DNA of 64,000 nucleotides from Semisulcospira habei (GCA_036245525.1 BTPG01000004.1:232955286-233019285); one strand, 5' to 3'; counted from the first letter of the stretch, positions 8,690 through 20,203 are shown. Notes: generated from the sequence alone by a model not told the origin. A program made the numbers and translations.

Positions 8690-10195
8690 CACCTCTAAAC
8701 ATTGTGCCAGCCGAGCTATGGTATCAGGGGTGGAAATGACCACATGCAGCCGACTATACAAATGGCACCTATAAACAGCGAGCCGGCCAAGCTATGGTTT
8801 ATTATCAGGGGTGGAATTGACCACATGCAGCTGACTATATAAATGGCACCTATAAACAGCACGCCGGCCGAGCTATGGTTTCAGGGGTGGAAATGACCAC
8901 ATGCAGCTGACTATACAAATGACACCTATAAACAGCGAGCCGGCCGAGCTATGGTTTATTATCAGGGGTGGAACTGACCACATGCAGCCGACTATACAAA
9001 TGGCACCTATAAACATCACGCCAGCCGAGCTATGGTATCAAGGGTGGAATTGGCTACATGCAGCTGACTATACAAATGACACATAAACAGCACGCCGGCC
9101 AAGCTATGGTATCAGGGGTGGAAATGACCACACGCAGCTGACTATACAAATGGCACCTATAAACAGCACGCCGGCCAAGTTATGGTATCAGGGGTGGAAA
9201 TGACCACATGCAGCTGACTATACAAATGACACCTATAAACAGCACGCCGGCCGAGCTATGGTATCAGGGGTGGAAATGACCAGGTGCAGCCGACTATACA
9301 AATGGCACCTATAAACAGCGAGCCGGCTGAGCTATGGTTTATTATCAGGGGTGGAAATGACCATATGCAGCTGACTATACAAATGGCACCTATAAACAGC
9401 ACGCCGGCCAAGATATGGTATCAGGGTGGAAATGACCACATGCAGCTGACTATACAAATGACACCTATAAACAGCACGCTGGCCAAGCTATGCTATAAGG
9501 GGTGGAAATGACCACATGCAGCTGACTATACAAATGACACCTATAAACAGCACGCCAGCCAAGCTATGCTATAAGGGGTGGAAATGACCACATGCAACTG
9601 ACTATACAAATGACACCTATAAACAGCACGCCAGCCGAGCTATGGTCTCTCTCTCTCTCTCTCGGCTTGACTTCGCAAACGAAGATTCTATAGGGGTTGC
9701 CCACGTCGTCTGCAGGCATGTTTGTGGCTGCGGAGGCCAATCCGGGACAGCTATAAACAGCATGCCGACCGAGCTATGGTACCAGGGGTGGAAATGATCA
9801 CATGCAGCTGACTATACAAATGGCACCCATAAAGAGCATGCCGGCCGAGCTATGGTTTATTATCAGGGATGGAAATGACCACATGCAGCTGACTATACAA
9901 ATGGCACCTATAAACATCGCGCCAGCCGAGCTATGGTATCAGGGGTGGAAATGACTACATGCACCTGACTATACAAATGACACCTATAAACAGCACGCAG
10001 GCCAAGCTTTGGTATCAGGGGTGGAAATGACCACATGCAGCTGACTATACAAATGGCACCTATAAACAGCACGCAGGCCAAGCTATGGTATCAGGGGTGG
10101 AAATGACTACATGCAGCTGACTATACAAATGACACCTACAAATAGCACGCAGGCCAAGCTATGGTATCAGGGGTGGAAATGACCACATGCAGCTA
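8690..10195. repeat. 76-bp minisatellite, about 19 units
   Basis: Units of about 76 bp (ggtggaaatgaccacatgca, gctgactatacaaatggcac, ctataaacagcacgccggcc, gagctatggtatcagg). A variant unit carries an extra tttatt before atcagg, and such units recur at intervals. One LINE fragment interrupts it at 9646-9750. It would lie in the intron upstream of WD40 exon A. Confidence 0.95.
9646..9750 (-). mobile_element. LINE 3'-end fragment with (AG)n tail
   Basis: About 90 bp starting cggcttgacttcgcaaacga match 42790-42880, the extreme 3' end of the LINE at 42785-43593, preceded on the plus strand by (CT)9, that is an (AG)n tail on the element strand. It interrupts the 76-bp array; part of a unit is repeated on both sides, as expected of a short retroinsertion. 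Only the last codons and 3' UTR are present. Confidence 0.8.
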
Positions 10196-10224
10196 CACAA
10201 AGAACATTACTGGGGTCGCTTTGG

Positions 10225-10380
10225 CTGAAATATTTCCAGGTAGTTAGTTATTTGGGTTTAACGCTGAGCAGGCAACTAAGGCCATCTCACGGCGGTGAAA
10301 TATCTCGAGGTAGTCGGTTAGTTATTTGGGTTTAACGCCGAGCAGGCAACTAAGGCCCTCTCACGGCGGTGAAATTTCTC
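10225..10380. repeat. duplicated 70-80 bp dispersed motif
   Basis: Two copies of a segment containing ttagttatttgggtttaacg and gcaggcaactaaggcc followed by ctcacggcggtgaaat. A reverse-complement relative is at 12596-12656 (gagaaggccttagttgccca). It looks like part of a dispersed element, but its ends are not defined. Confidence 0.7.
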
Positions 10381-10534
10381 AATGGCGGAAAGCGCCATGT
10401 GTCCATCTTTATTTGTGTGCACCGGCGTCGCGTGTTGATCAGAGGTTGGCTTACAGAGAAGGGAAATGTATCAGAAGGATAAACTTAAAAATATGAACCA
10501 CTGTGAACCACTGTGAATGTTCCTAAAAGAAAAA

Positions 10535-10858
10535 GGCATGTGCGCTCCAAGCAATACGGTAGACTTTGGCGTGTGCGCTCCAAGCAATACGGTAGACTTT
10601 GGCATGTGCATTCCAAGCAATACGGTAGACTTTGGCATGTGCGCTCCAAGCAATACGGTAGACTTTGGCATGTGCGCTCCAAGCAATGCGGTAGACTTTG
10701 GGATGTGTGCTCCAAGCAATACGGTGTGCGCTCCAAGCAATATGGTAGACTTTGGCATGTGCGCTCTAAGCAATACGGTAGACTTTGGCATGTGCACTCC
10801 AAGCAATACGGTAGACTTTGGCATGTGCGCTCCAAGCAATATGGTAGACTTTGGGATG
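10535..10858. repeat. 33-bp minisatellite, about 10 units
   Basis: Units of 33 bp (tgtgcgctccaagcaatacg plus gtagactttggca), one of them shortened near 10725. The 33-bp period keeps four frames open over about 125 codons; none is a gene. Confidence 0.95.
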
Positions 10859-10874
10859 AAATCCTCATCTTGTT

Positions 10875-11035
10875 TACCTATTTCCTGAGGTTATGTGACC
10901 CTTGACCTTTCCGATGAGTCAACTAAATTAGTATGCATAGAAAGGTCTTACCATCAGATATCTCTGTACCAAAGTTGAGTTTGAAGTTGTGAATAGTATT
11001 TGAGAAAAAATAAATTCTGTTGAAATATTGCCATT
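10875..11035. repeat. dispersed SINE-like repeat, copy 1
   Basis: The stretch from gtgacccttgacctttccga through aaaggtcttaccatcagata to ttgtgaatagtatttgagaa resembles 32785-32890 over more than 100 bp with spaced differences. It is of the gtgacc-rich type common in mollusc genomes (established pattern, exact family not assigned). Between 11036 and 11960 I see no gene or array. Confidence 0.6.
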
Positions 11036-11964
11036 TAAAAAAATATATAAGATTAAAATGTTGTTTATACCACATGGAGAATGCTGGTGTACATGTGTTA
11101 CGGCATAGTAGGTGGTTGAGTCACTGGCAAGGTTAGCACCCAACTCACTGAAACACCTGCAATACACAGCAGCTGGCTGAGCGCTGGACTGAGTGACGAC
11201 TTACACAATCCTTCTAGAGCATGCTAGCCACTCAAGCAGCCGGGACCACACGCGCTGGTGTAGGGCCCTAAGTGGCCCTCTCAGTTTGGTCAGGTGCAAT
11301 ATGCGAGAAGTTGCTCCGCTCACACACCAGTACATAGCCTTGGTCCGCTGGTCACGCAGAGAAGGACGTAGATCGTGACATGCGGTCAAACAGCCTGGTT
11401 CAATTTTCTACGTAAATCGGCATAGTGCTGGAATCAGCTAGGTTGTATGCCAAGCACCACTGTTGCATTCAGAGAATCAATTTTGTTTCGCTCTGACAAT
11501 TCTACAATAATGACTTTCTTACTATGACACACATATCGCAACGAGAAGCGTCCCAGGGCCTACCATGATGCATCATGATGGTACCGATCTTAATGATTAA
11601 TTACTGACATGACAAATTAGAAAGCTATAAAACAGAAAGGAACAAATCAAACGATGATACATATAGATCTACTTAAATAGCAATAGAGTTTCTCCTGTGT
11701 ACAAAAGATGAGACGCTTTGGTTGTGTCATGAAGTTACTTAACAAGTGTTTTCTACAATTGCTGTGGCAGAATGTCATTGCAGAAGGCCAAGCCCTTGTT
11801 CGCGTTTTCCAGTGCCACTGATTCACATGCTGTTGTGATGGCGTACCTCAAACAACGGCAACGGGGACAACATTGTGTTTGCTGGTTGGACAGTTAACGT
11901 GATGACAAGCAAATTATATGACAATCTGCGTGAACAAGTATAGACTGCAAGACTGATATCGACA

Positions 11965-12160
11965 CAAATGTTCATTGTGCCACAGAACAGCGTAATCTCC
12001 AGTGGACTGGTGTATGGAGGTAATGAGTACTGTCATACAAAGATGCTCCATTGGTATTGTTACTATATCCATTGTGCAACAGAACAGTATAATCTCCCAT
12101 GGACTCATGTATGGAGGTAATGAGTACTGTCATACAAGGATATTGGTATTGTTACTACAG
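11965..12160. repeat. about 90-bp direct duplication
   Basis: Two diverged copies of a segment containing cattgtgccacagaacag and ggaggtaatgagtactgtca. The first ends near 12055 and the second near 12160. Nothing coding is recognised from 12160 to 12590. Confidence 0.8.
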
Positions 12161-12595
12161 GACACATCATGATAAAATGAGGACTAGCGGAATGTGGTCA
12201 TGATGATACTAATAGTCTATACATGTTTAATAACTGTGCAACAATCACATGGAGTGCCGACAGTCGGAGAACAACTATTCCAAGTATTGACGGACAGTTC
12301 CTCACTTCATGCCACTAGCTGCCGCAGCAAGTCTGCGTAGTGTGGGCACATTGTGAAAATACTTCATTGTGACACTTTCCAAACAAACCAGTGCAGTGTT
12401 GTTGTGATGCCTCTTCATTCAGAACGGACATACAGTATATGGCTAGAGGGCAGTTTTTGAGGGTACGTTCACTAAGCTTTGTTAGTCAACACTGGGCATT
12501 TTCACCCACCAAAAACACTGAGATTTGCTTGACTCTGGAATATTCTTCTTGTGCTCCATGATGTATGGCATTGATATCTGCTGTAATGTGACTGC

Positions 12596-12656
12596 CGTGA
12601 GAAGGCCTTAGTTGCCCACTCGGCATTTAAACCTAAATAACCAACTATCAACTGCT
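12596..12656. repeat. inverted relative of the 10.2-kb dispersed motif
   Basis: Reverse complement matches the ttatttaggtttaa...gccgag...ggcaactaaggcc motif of 10225-10380, so this motif is dispersed in the genome rather than only local. Confidence 0.65.
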
Positions 12657-12739
12657 GTGATGTCAACAGGTCCCCTTATGCCCAAACCTTTTGTTGACTG
12701 ATGTGTCCATTTAAAAACCAACACCATCATTCAGATCCC

Positions 12740-13030
12740 TAAAACCACCTGAATGACGGTCTTACGTGGCGGGTGAGCTGTTATGATAAGGGCTAAAGTC
12801 AGTGAGCTGTTATGAGGATGGCTAAAGTCACCTGAATGATGGTCTTACATGAAGGGTGAGCTGTTATGATAAGGGCTAAAGTCAGTGAGCTGTTATGAGG
12901 ATGGCTAAAGTCACCTGAATGATGGTCTTACATGATGGGTGAGCTGTTATGAGGATGGCTTAAGTCAGTGAGCTGTTATGAGGATGGCTAAAGTCACCTG
13001 AATGATGGTCTTTCATGATGGGTGAGCTGT
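12740..13030. repeat. mixed 30/75-bp tandem repeat
   Basis: Blocks of gtgagctgttatgaggatgg and cacctgaatgatggtctta alternate four to five times, with variants (gataagggctaaagt, tacatgatgggtgagc). Confidence 0.9.
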
Positions 13031-13165
13031 TATGAATTCCAAAACAACTATGTATGCATGTTCCTTCCATGGCTGGGGGCCTTTGATTACAACGCATTCC
13101 AAAACAACTTTGTATCTTCCATGGCTGGGCGCCTTTGATTACAATAAATTCCAAAACAAACTGTG
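13030..13165. repeat. about 55-bp tandem repeat, 2.5 units
   Basis: Three starts of attccaaaacaac, two followed by ttccatggctggg(g/c)gcctttgattacaa, the first with a short insertion. Confidence 0.85.
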
Positions 13166-13334
13166 CACCCTGTGGTAAGGAAGAGTTAAACATGTGAAGT
13201 ACATTTCGGGGTGAGGGTTTGGGGTGGTTACTGAACTGTAACTTGTCACCTCATCCTTGTGTCCCCCAAAGCGTTTGAGGTCGAGGCGCGAATAGTCCTG
13301 TGGTCCGCTGAACATCCTGACTGGTGGAGGAAAC

Positions 13335-13500
13335 TATCCAGTTGTGACAGTCGCAAAGCACGCCAGTAACTATACAGCTGTGACAGTCACAATTAATGAC
13401 CGTCAATTAAGTGCACAGAGCACACCAGTACCAACAGCTGTGACAGTCACAAAGCACACCAGTACCAACAGCTGTGACAGTCACAAAGCACACCTCTCAG
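13335..13500. repeat. 34-bp tandem repeat, about 5 units
   Basis: Repeats of cagctgtgacagtcacaaag plus cacaccagtaccaa, the left units more diverged. Confidence 0.88.
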
Positions 13501-13839
13501 CTGACGCTGCACGATACGAGCCAGTCCACCCGTGCACAACTACTGCTGGGACACTTCCCCTCGAGACCTTTAGACATGATACACGCATCAAGATTGTTTC
13601 CGTCTGTCAGCACTGCAAATATCACACACTTGTAAATATGGCGTCAGTCCCAGCCAACAAGACACAACACAGTCCTCAAACCAACAGGATGTTCCGTCTG
13701 GACGTCCATTCAGTGAACTACGGTATGAATCACAGGTAGAAAGGGCGGGCTGCCACGGTCTATGACTGTAACACACAGGTCTGTGACGGGTGTGTCCACT
13801 CTTACGTATCCCCGGCAACTCGCTCACGGTGTTCAGCCG

Positions 13840-14110
13840 TTCTCACTAATCCTGCCACTCCGCTGCGCGTGCTGTGACGTCAAACCAGTGCTCGCGCGTA
13901 CGTTTCCTTCACCTTCACCCCAATGACGCTCTGATAGCACGGCGCCGCCAGCCCGGTAATTTACAGCTCTGTGAATGGCGTGTGTGTTAACAGTCAATAG
14001 CGAGCTGTCAAACACTCTGCAGCACAAATCCCGCCCGGTGCGCGTGCCAAGTTACTCGCAGTCCTGTCGTCTGCTCGCACAGCGTTTGTGTTGCTAGGAT
14101 GAGAGACAGG
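13840..14110. promoter_or_regulatory. CpG-rich stretch, possible promoter region
   Basis: CpG is frequent here (ctcgcgcgtacg, cggcgccgcc, cccgcccggtgcgcgtg) in an otherwise CpG-poor neighbourhood, and it contains a full cyclic-AMP-response-like tgacgtca at about 13876. On the minus strand an ATG with reasonable context at about 14221 opens MANEAEPTALREMFGKF, but no exon can be proven. It could be the promoter of the minus-strand WD40 gene; this is an inference from position only. Confidence 0.3.
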
Positions 14111-14465
14111 TGAAGCTAACTAACACCTTCGAGTAATGTTTAGTTATCGAACCAAATGAGTATAACCGTTTGAGAATTTGCCGAACATTTCTCTCAGTGC
14201 GGTCGGCTCAGCCTCATTAGCCATAATACTGAATAGATGAAGAAAACTGACGTTTTGGCAGTTAGCAGATATGGCGACAGTTGTGTGCCTTTGAGCTAGA
14301 CCGTCATATAGGATGGTCTTAGAATCGCCGGTCGCCGGACGGACTCCCACTCACGGCTGACCCCGCGGCGGCGCTGGCCCCGCAGGCTCAGCCTAAGGGG
14401 GACCTGAACTCAGGCTGGCTGGAATTGTTTAAAATACTATGTATCAAAGCCCTTATTTTGGACTT

Positions 14466-14575
14466 GGGAATACCCCCACCCCCCATGACCTCCCCCGCCC
14501 CCCCCCCCCCCCCCCCCCCCGCGGCCTCCCCCCCCCCCCTTGAACCCCCTCCCCCTGCCCCCCTCCCCTCGGGGG
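14466..14575. repeat. C-rich low-complexity tract
   Basis: Near-pure C with interspersed A, T and G, including runs of about 19 and 9 C. Likely an assembly-difficult site. Confidence 0.95.
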
Positions 14576-14629
14576 TTCAGTTCGCGGCGCTTTGAGCCGA
14601 TTCGCAGAATTGGGTAAAGTGCCTATATT

Positions 14630-14760
14630 CAATTCAATTCAATTCAATTCAATTCAAAAACTTTATTGTGTCAGTCTAGCCGACAAATTTTCTTTTGTTG
14701 GGATCACATGCGCGCGTACGGTTTTAGCCACAATTCCAGAGCCCTAGAAACGGAATAAAT
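14630..14760 (-). mobile_element. retroelement 3' end with (GAATT)n tail
   Basis: Five to six aattc units are followed by aaaaactttattgtgtcagt; on the minus strand this reads as an aataaag signal, then poly-A-like bases and a (GAATT)n tail, the usual end of some LINE/SINE families. The 5' extent is not recognised. Confidence 0.5.
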
Positions 14761-14825
14761 AGAAATATGGGAACCCATTTTCACATAAAATGGTTAGGTA
14801 ACCCACTCTGAGGCTTTTGTCTCCA

Positions 14826-14830
14826 TGTGT

Positions 14831-14886
<56 letters not shown>

Positions 14887-14902
14887 TTGTGTGTATGTGT
14901 GT

Positions 14903-14991
<89 letters not shown>
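14826..14991. repeat. (GT)n microsatellite
   Basis: About 165 bp of GT with a few AT interruptions, followed by a C-rich stretch at 15008-15032. Confidence 0.97.
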
Positions 14992-14994
<3 letters not shown>

Positions 14995-15420
14995 GCTCCT
15001 TGCAGCTCCCCTTCCCCCCCCCCCCACCCCACCAATTTTCACCTACCTGTCTCCATTTTTATTTATGCCCAGATTAGACGTAATACTCACACTCTTAGCA
15101 TTAACTGAACAATTTCCACCACACCTCAAAGCCTGAAAAATTACAAGAACTTTGGCTATATAAATTCGTATTCTGAAAACGTAGTGAAAATCCATCTTCT
15201 TAAGCAGTCAGTGTACTATTATATGACGTCACCAAAATTTACAAACTGCGTAAATATGAAGTGCACATATATTACTGGAAGTGTTTTATATATAAAAGTT
15301 TTTTGTGTGCGTTTAATTCCACTAATCATGGAACAAGTGCATCAGAACGACGCATCTAAAACATTGTGCCACATTCATAGGGTCAAATATGGACTGTTGT
15401 GACGTCATAGCATATAAAAA

Positions 15421-15512
15421 AGAATATAATAATAATAATAATAAAAATAATAATAATACCGGTTACTGGTCATGTAGTGGTTTTTTGTTTGTTTGTTTGT
15501 TTGTTTGTTTTT
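15421..15512. repeat. (TAA)n and (GTTT)n microsatellites
   Basis: An ataataataataaaaataata tract at 15426-15457 and a gtttgtttgtttg tract at 15485-15511. The rest of 15000-16070 is AT-rich and shows no gene or array. Confidence 0.9.
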
Positions 15513-16076
15513 TCACCATTGTCATAATGATGCGAATGTTTAGAACTCACCTTATAACTAAGCTCTATAACTTAAAATAAAATAGACATTTTCTAGAAAC
15601 AGAGCCACTAGATGGAAAAAAATGGGTTTCTACCAATAAAGTGGGTGCCTCTCACACAAAAACTGGCATTACAGTCAAAATGGGTGTCTTCACAACATTA
15701 GGCGTCTGTAATAAGGTCATCTTCATGGAATACTTCTTTTTCACATTAATTTTTTTTCAACTTAATGTGTATGTGTGCTTTAACATTTTTAACAATTGTA
15801 TGGTGCAAAATTCAATAAACACTGGCCCGTAACCTTTCGATTATAATTTTTACAGAGGAAATCTTTTAAACATTGCTGCGTTTTGTCCTTCTGAAGCAAA
15901 ATAGTTTATCATGGCATTTATGTGAGAATCAACATAATGTATTCTGGAAATTAAAGGACTTTTTTTTATGTACTCTGGAGTTTCAGACAAACAGCAACAG
16001 AGCATTTTGAATATTAACCCTTATCATTCGGAATACACCAGTGTGTGCAACAAGTGTGACTGTTATAGTCCAAGGG

Positions 16077-16136
16077 TAGTGCCAGAATAGCTTGGCGCCT
16101 CTAGGCGCCAAGCTATTGTGGCACCACCCTTGAACT
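16077..16136. repeat. palindromic MITE core, copy 1
   Basis: A 60-bp imperfect palindrome: agtccaagggtagtgccaga on the left pairs with ggcaccacccttgaact on the right around ggcgcctctaggcgcc. It matches the core of the two MITEs below but lacks their TTAA-flanked ends. Confidence 0.85.
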
Positions 16137-16299
16137 AAAGCCATTGGTCTATGTCCTCATCTGTAAGTACTGTAATGTAGCTTGCATATAATTATGGCAG
16201 TGAACAAATTTGAAGCTTTTAGCCTCAGTATGATGCGAGTCAAAAAGTGTGGAAAAATATTAAAAAGACAGAAAAAGACCCAGACGAAGAAACTAACAC

Positions 16300-16510
16300 T
16301 TAACTTATTCTACCCCAGACATACCACAGCAAAATAAAGATCCAAAATGATAGTTCAAGGGTGATGCCAGAATAGCTTGGTGCATGGGCGCCAAGCTATT
16401 CTGGCATCACCCTTGAACTATCATGGTGGATCTGTATCCTGCACTGCAACGCAGTCTTCAGAAGACACTTCAACATTTGGGGATTCTGGTCTTGGGGTAG
16501 AATGAGTTAA
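16300..16510. mobile_element. TTAA-flanked palindromic MITE, copy 2
   Basis: A 211-bp unit with TTAA at both edges (16300-16303 and 16507-16510) and terminal inverted repeats: cttattctaccccagac against gtcttggggtagaatgag read backwards. In the centre, 16347-16424 is a long palindrome (tagttcaagggtgatgccag paired with ctggcatcacccttgaacta). No coding capacity. TTAA duplication is the hallmark of piggyBac-type transposases, so this is probably a non-autonomous relative; the transposase source is not in the window. Confidence 0.85.
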
Positions 16511-16807
16511 AATGACAGAACAGAACACTGACATTAATTAATTAACTGACAACATAAGAAATCACTTGAAACTTCAGCCTTTATTAATCACATCAAAGGT
16601 GCATGCATTTAAAAACACAGCAATTGTTTGTAAACGCTTCAAATCAAACAATTAAGAGCAGTCAAACCTTTTTCTGGCAACTTTGTGATGAGGAAAACTA
16701 GTTCTTGCCTTCGGCACGTAAAGGGTTTACGCGACTTATGATGTGCCTCTAATGATAAAATGAAGAGAGAAATATAATACCGAGTTCTAGCAAGTGCGAC
16801 AATAAAG

Positions 16808-16877
16808 TTTAGCCGAGTTGGTGAACCTCGTCCAGTAGCCTAGGTTAAACGCATCAGCAGTGCCAATGTTGCTATTT
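16808..16877. repeat. inverted repeat arm, left (partner 19036-19109)
   Basis: About 70 bp beginning ttagccgagttggtgaacct and containing aggttaaacgcatcagcag is the reverse complement, with about one mismatch in five, of 19036-19109. The pair encloses 2.2 kb and may mark the ends of an old DNA transposon into which the TIR element below was placed, or two independent copies. Confidence 0.6.
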
Positions 16878-17445
16878 TGGCACCAGACCGGTCGGCTCGG
16901 ACTGGTCTGGTGTACCCGATCGGTTTAGAGCGTGCGCTTTCTGCACCTGTAATGGGCAACCTCGGAGAAAGAATCACGTGACCGTCGTTTGATTGCTGCA
17001 AAATAATATGAATAAAGAATAAACCCTTTCCCATATATGCAATACAGCAATAATGCATCCATCTTTATGCTAGCACCACAAAACATTATGCGATTTAGCA
17101 GATTTGAAAAATAGCTTTTTTTAAAATCCTCAATGGAGGTGATTTTGCGACATCTGCCTCGTTTGCGGCAGAAAGCACCGTCATAGTTGAAGTTCGAGAA
17201 ATGAGCGCACTGCATGTACAATGGACTTGATTCGGTGGTGCGGGGCATGACACAAGCCTCCGTCAACACAAAACTGGCGTGTTAGGGGAGGTAAAAGGCG
17301 TGGCTAAAAGTTAAAACCGCAAACGAACCTTTTTTTCGACTGCCGTCACAATCTTCCGCGTGAAAGTGCAGAAGCCAACCTGCGTGCGCAGTTCTGGTGC
17401 ACATGACCGGTCCGAGCGACCGGTCTGGTGCGAAAATAGTGTAAC
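16870..17445. mobile_element. TIR element of about 575 bp, non-autonomous
   Basis: Terminal inverted repeats of about 45 bp: the left arm reads ctattttggcaccagaccgg then tcggctcggac; the right arm (17395-17442) is the reverse complement with a few differences (gaccggtccgagcgaccggt, ctggtgcgaaaatag). A clear target duplication was not found. The interior includes a minus-strand open stretch with HFSNFNYDGAFCRKRGRCRK that is not a known transposase motif. Family not assigned. Confidence 0.65.
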
Positions 17446-17514
17446 GAACGCCTTTAGTACAGGTTTCGGTCGGACGATGGTGTGACGTCATTAGCAGTTG
17501 GACCGAATGTACAC

Positions 17515-17612
17515 GTGCGAATAATGTAGAGATAAGCATTGTTCACGAGCGGTAATGTACAGATAAGCCATGTTCACGTGCGGTAATGTAGGTGAGCGAT
17601 GTTCACGTGTCA
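17515..17612. repeat. about 32-bp tandem repeat, 3 units
   Basis: Three units of ggtaatgtagagataagca type followed by (t)gttcacgtgcg. Confidence 0.85.
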
Positions 17613-19035
17613 CGTGTGGGAGTGACAGTGTGGTATCGGGAATATTTGCAAGTTAGAGATGCTACACCAGTCAAGCCGAGCGGTCGTTTTCGCTAGGGCT
17701 CTGAGGAATTCTGGCTAGAGAATTCGATAGCTGTATATTGAATACAGGTATTTATTCTTTTATTACCGGTATTTATAATGACCTATAACGCTATTCAGAT
17801 AAAAAAGGAAAGTCTTGTTTTATGAATTATTAGAGTGCAGAAGAGCCATGTTTGAAGGAAATGTGATGGCTCGTGTCAATACTTGTTTAGTCATGTAATT
17901 ATGTGATATAGTTTATAACTAGGATGTCATGTTGTATTCATTTATGTGAAGATGTGGGACTGAAATAGGAATAGAATTCGGTATATATTTAGGTATACCT
18001 AATGATGAAATGTGCAGTAATATGTTACGAATTGAAGGTGAGCTGTGATTGTAATATTTGGCTCATAATCCATTGTATGTAGGTACGTAAAATGTGTACA
18101 GTGTTAAAGTGGCTATAGGAATTGTGTGCACTGTGTTAAGGTGGCTATAGGAATTGTCATAAGGATTATGACAATAGTGACTGTAGTATGGTGGCATAAA
18201 GAAGACATTTTTCAGAGGAAATGATCTAGAGCGCTCTGAAGTATAATAATGTGTCGAAGACACATTCAGACTTTTTGGGTATAAGAGCGAACATTTATGA
18301 GTGTATAAATGTTGTGTACAGCGGGACCGGTACGGAGCGGAAACCCCTGGTGTATGGCCGATGAAGCTGTTCTGAAAGCATCACGTACGTGACCGAATGC
18401 GGACATCAAGCCTTCATCTCTCCTTCGTCCTACCATCACTGGTGCTACGAGCAGCAACGGTAGCGAAGTAAGCCACAGATTCGAGCTACAGGACCACATG
18501 CAGTGTTCCTTCAGTGTAGCTATTGTCGCCTAGCGCCGTTGATAATTTCACGCCTAGGACTGTTCTAAATCTGTGAGTAGTCATTGAATAGTAATATTCA
18601 GTTCGGGAATCTCCGTCAAGTCGTCAATGTGATATTGACTGTGTCGACACTAGTATAAAGAGGAGTCGAGTGACGTCTCTCGAGAGAGACAACGACCTCT
18701 ACGGTAGCGAGTGAATGTGTGAGCGCCGAAGTTGTGAATAATTTATATGCCACTTGTTAGTTATTTGTGTAGATTGGTTTATATGATGTGAATTGTGTGC
18801 TTTAATGTATGTTATGAGTGCATGTTAATAGTTAAACAGAGGGCAAGGAGATATAACTGTGTGGCCTTTGTCCTTGTTTGTAAGCGCGTGCGTGGTGGAT
18901 GAAAGAGTCTAGTAAACAGAGATAGAACACCCACCTTTATACTGATTGGCAGAAAGCCCACGCACACACTCATTCCATAAACGTTTATATATGTAACAAT
19001 TTAATTCAGTACAACCCTAAAAACACCGGCGTTAC
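17613..19035. other. unassigned 1.4 kb, possibly an old LTR
   Basis: No coding region is recognised. There is a 36-bp duplication at 18084-18156 (gttaaagtggctataggaat). The right part (catgttaatagttaaacaga, tctagtaaacagagatagaa, tataaacgtttatatatgta) has the AT-rich look of a Ty3/Gypsy LTR, but no second copy or coding interior was found. Confidence 0.3.
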
Positions 19036-19109
19036 AAATAGCAACAATGGCGCCGCTGGTGCGTTTAACCTGGGTAGAGGGCGAGGTATACCAACTCGGC
19101 TAAGGTTTA
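19036..19109. repeat. inverted repeat arm, right (partner 16808-16877)
   Basis: Contains gcgtttaacctgggtagagg and ataccaactcggctaaggtt; reverse complement of the left arm. Confidence 0.6.
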
Positions 19110-19224
19110 CGCTTCCTGTGACTTTTGAAACAATGCACAGCAGGCAAAGTGTACTTTATAGTAACAAGAGACATTTCCAAAATGATCCAAGAGTACATCG
19201 GATAAAAGCAAGCTATACACACTG

Positions 19225-19378
19225 AAATAATAACACTCTTGTAATAAATCTTTAGGTTGACAATGGTTTTCTTATCTTATTATTGTCTTTTGTCCCGATT
19301 GGTTGTACATTGCTGAACGTCCCGACTTTTTCGGGACGTGCCAGCACTGCTTGTGGGGGAAAAAAAAATGAACAGAAT
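19225..19378 (-). repeat. dispersed repeat R1, left part split by the LTR element
   Basis: The segment with cactcttgtaataaatcttt and gacaatggttttcttatctt recurs at 26145, 26285, 27068 and 27205. The next part (ttgtacattgctgaacgtcc, gggacgtgccagcactgctt) is the reverse complement of 26690-26745 and 26935-26990. R1 continues at 23881 beyond the LTR element, which shows that the LTR element inserted into R1. Confidence 0.8.
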
Positions 19379-20202
19379 TGTGATGAAGCTCTATGCTTGT
19401 GCATAGTGCTCACACAGTAGGATTAGTACGGTACGGTTTTTGTTAACGAGTAGGATTAGTATGGTACGGTTTTTGTTAACGGTTTGTTGCCGAAAGTCCG
19501 AGTGGCATTAGACGCACGTGGAAGCTGTAAGACATGGTTAGCACGGGTCTTTGTAGTGAGTTCTGTTTAGTGAGTTCTAGGCGGAAGCTGAGACTGTCAG
19601 AGGTCTAGTTTGGTTAGTGCGGGCTGTTTTGTTGTATGGAACGGTTGTGTTCGAGTTACCTAGCCCGCATTCCAAGACTCTGAAGCCTAGATTTCAGAGT
19701 TCTTGTAACAAGAGTGGAAAAGACGCACGCCGAGACGTCGAGTCGCAGGTGGGACCTACGTGAGGTCATCCCTCCAGCTCTTCTGAGAGTGAGTCTGACT
19801 GGGAACCAAGACACCCAAGTCCAAGCGGGAACTTGAGTGTACCGTACGAGAACGAGGACGTCCGTGCCCAAAGAGACAGGACGGCAATACGCGTACGAGG
19901 AAGGACTTTCACGCCTAGACGTAACCAGGCAACAACATCAAACAGGTTGGAGACATTGAGAGACTAAAACCTAGCCTGGCAAAGATACTGGATTTGAGTG
20001 TGTGATAGAGAGCCTTGTATATATAGTTTGATAGTCTTTAAAGCGTTTCTTTTCTTTTATAGTGTATAAAGGTTACTTTAGAAAGGGAGCCCGTGTGTTG
20101 TGTTTTACCGCATGAATGCGCCCGTCTGAGTCAGTGGCGGTGTATGCGTCTGTTGCGTGAGAGTCTGTGCGTACGACTGTGGGCAAGTCTGCGTGCGTTA
20201 CA
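19379..20202 (+). repeat. 5' LTR of the gag-protease element
   Basis: Starts TGTGATGAAGCTC and ends GCGTTACA. A 33-bp tandem duplication (gtaggattagtacggtacgg) lies at 19420-19485. A TATA-like tatatatag is at about 20018, which would place transcription start in the last 180 bp. Confidence 0.93.
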
Positions 20203-20203
20203 G

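Noticed and set aside
11201..11389. Minus-strand frame LRDQRTKAMYWCVSGATSRILHL
   Set aside because: Looks protein-like for about 55 residues but no family, splice site or repeat of it was found; too weak to list.
14781..15136. His/Thr- or Cys/Val-repeat frames
   Set aside because: Pure (GT)n microsatellite translation; the same applies to 34303-34556, 36477-36984 and the Arg/Glu or Ser/Leu frames in the (CT)n tracts.
16014..16303. A further TTAA-to-TTAA MITE around the first palindromic core
   Set aside because: TTAA occurs at both places but the sequences next to them are not inverted repeats of each other.
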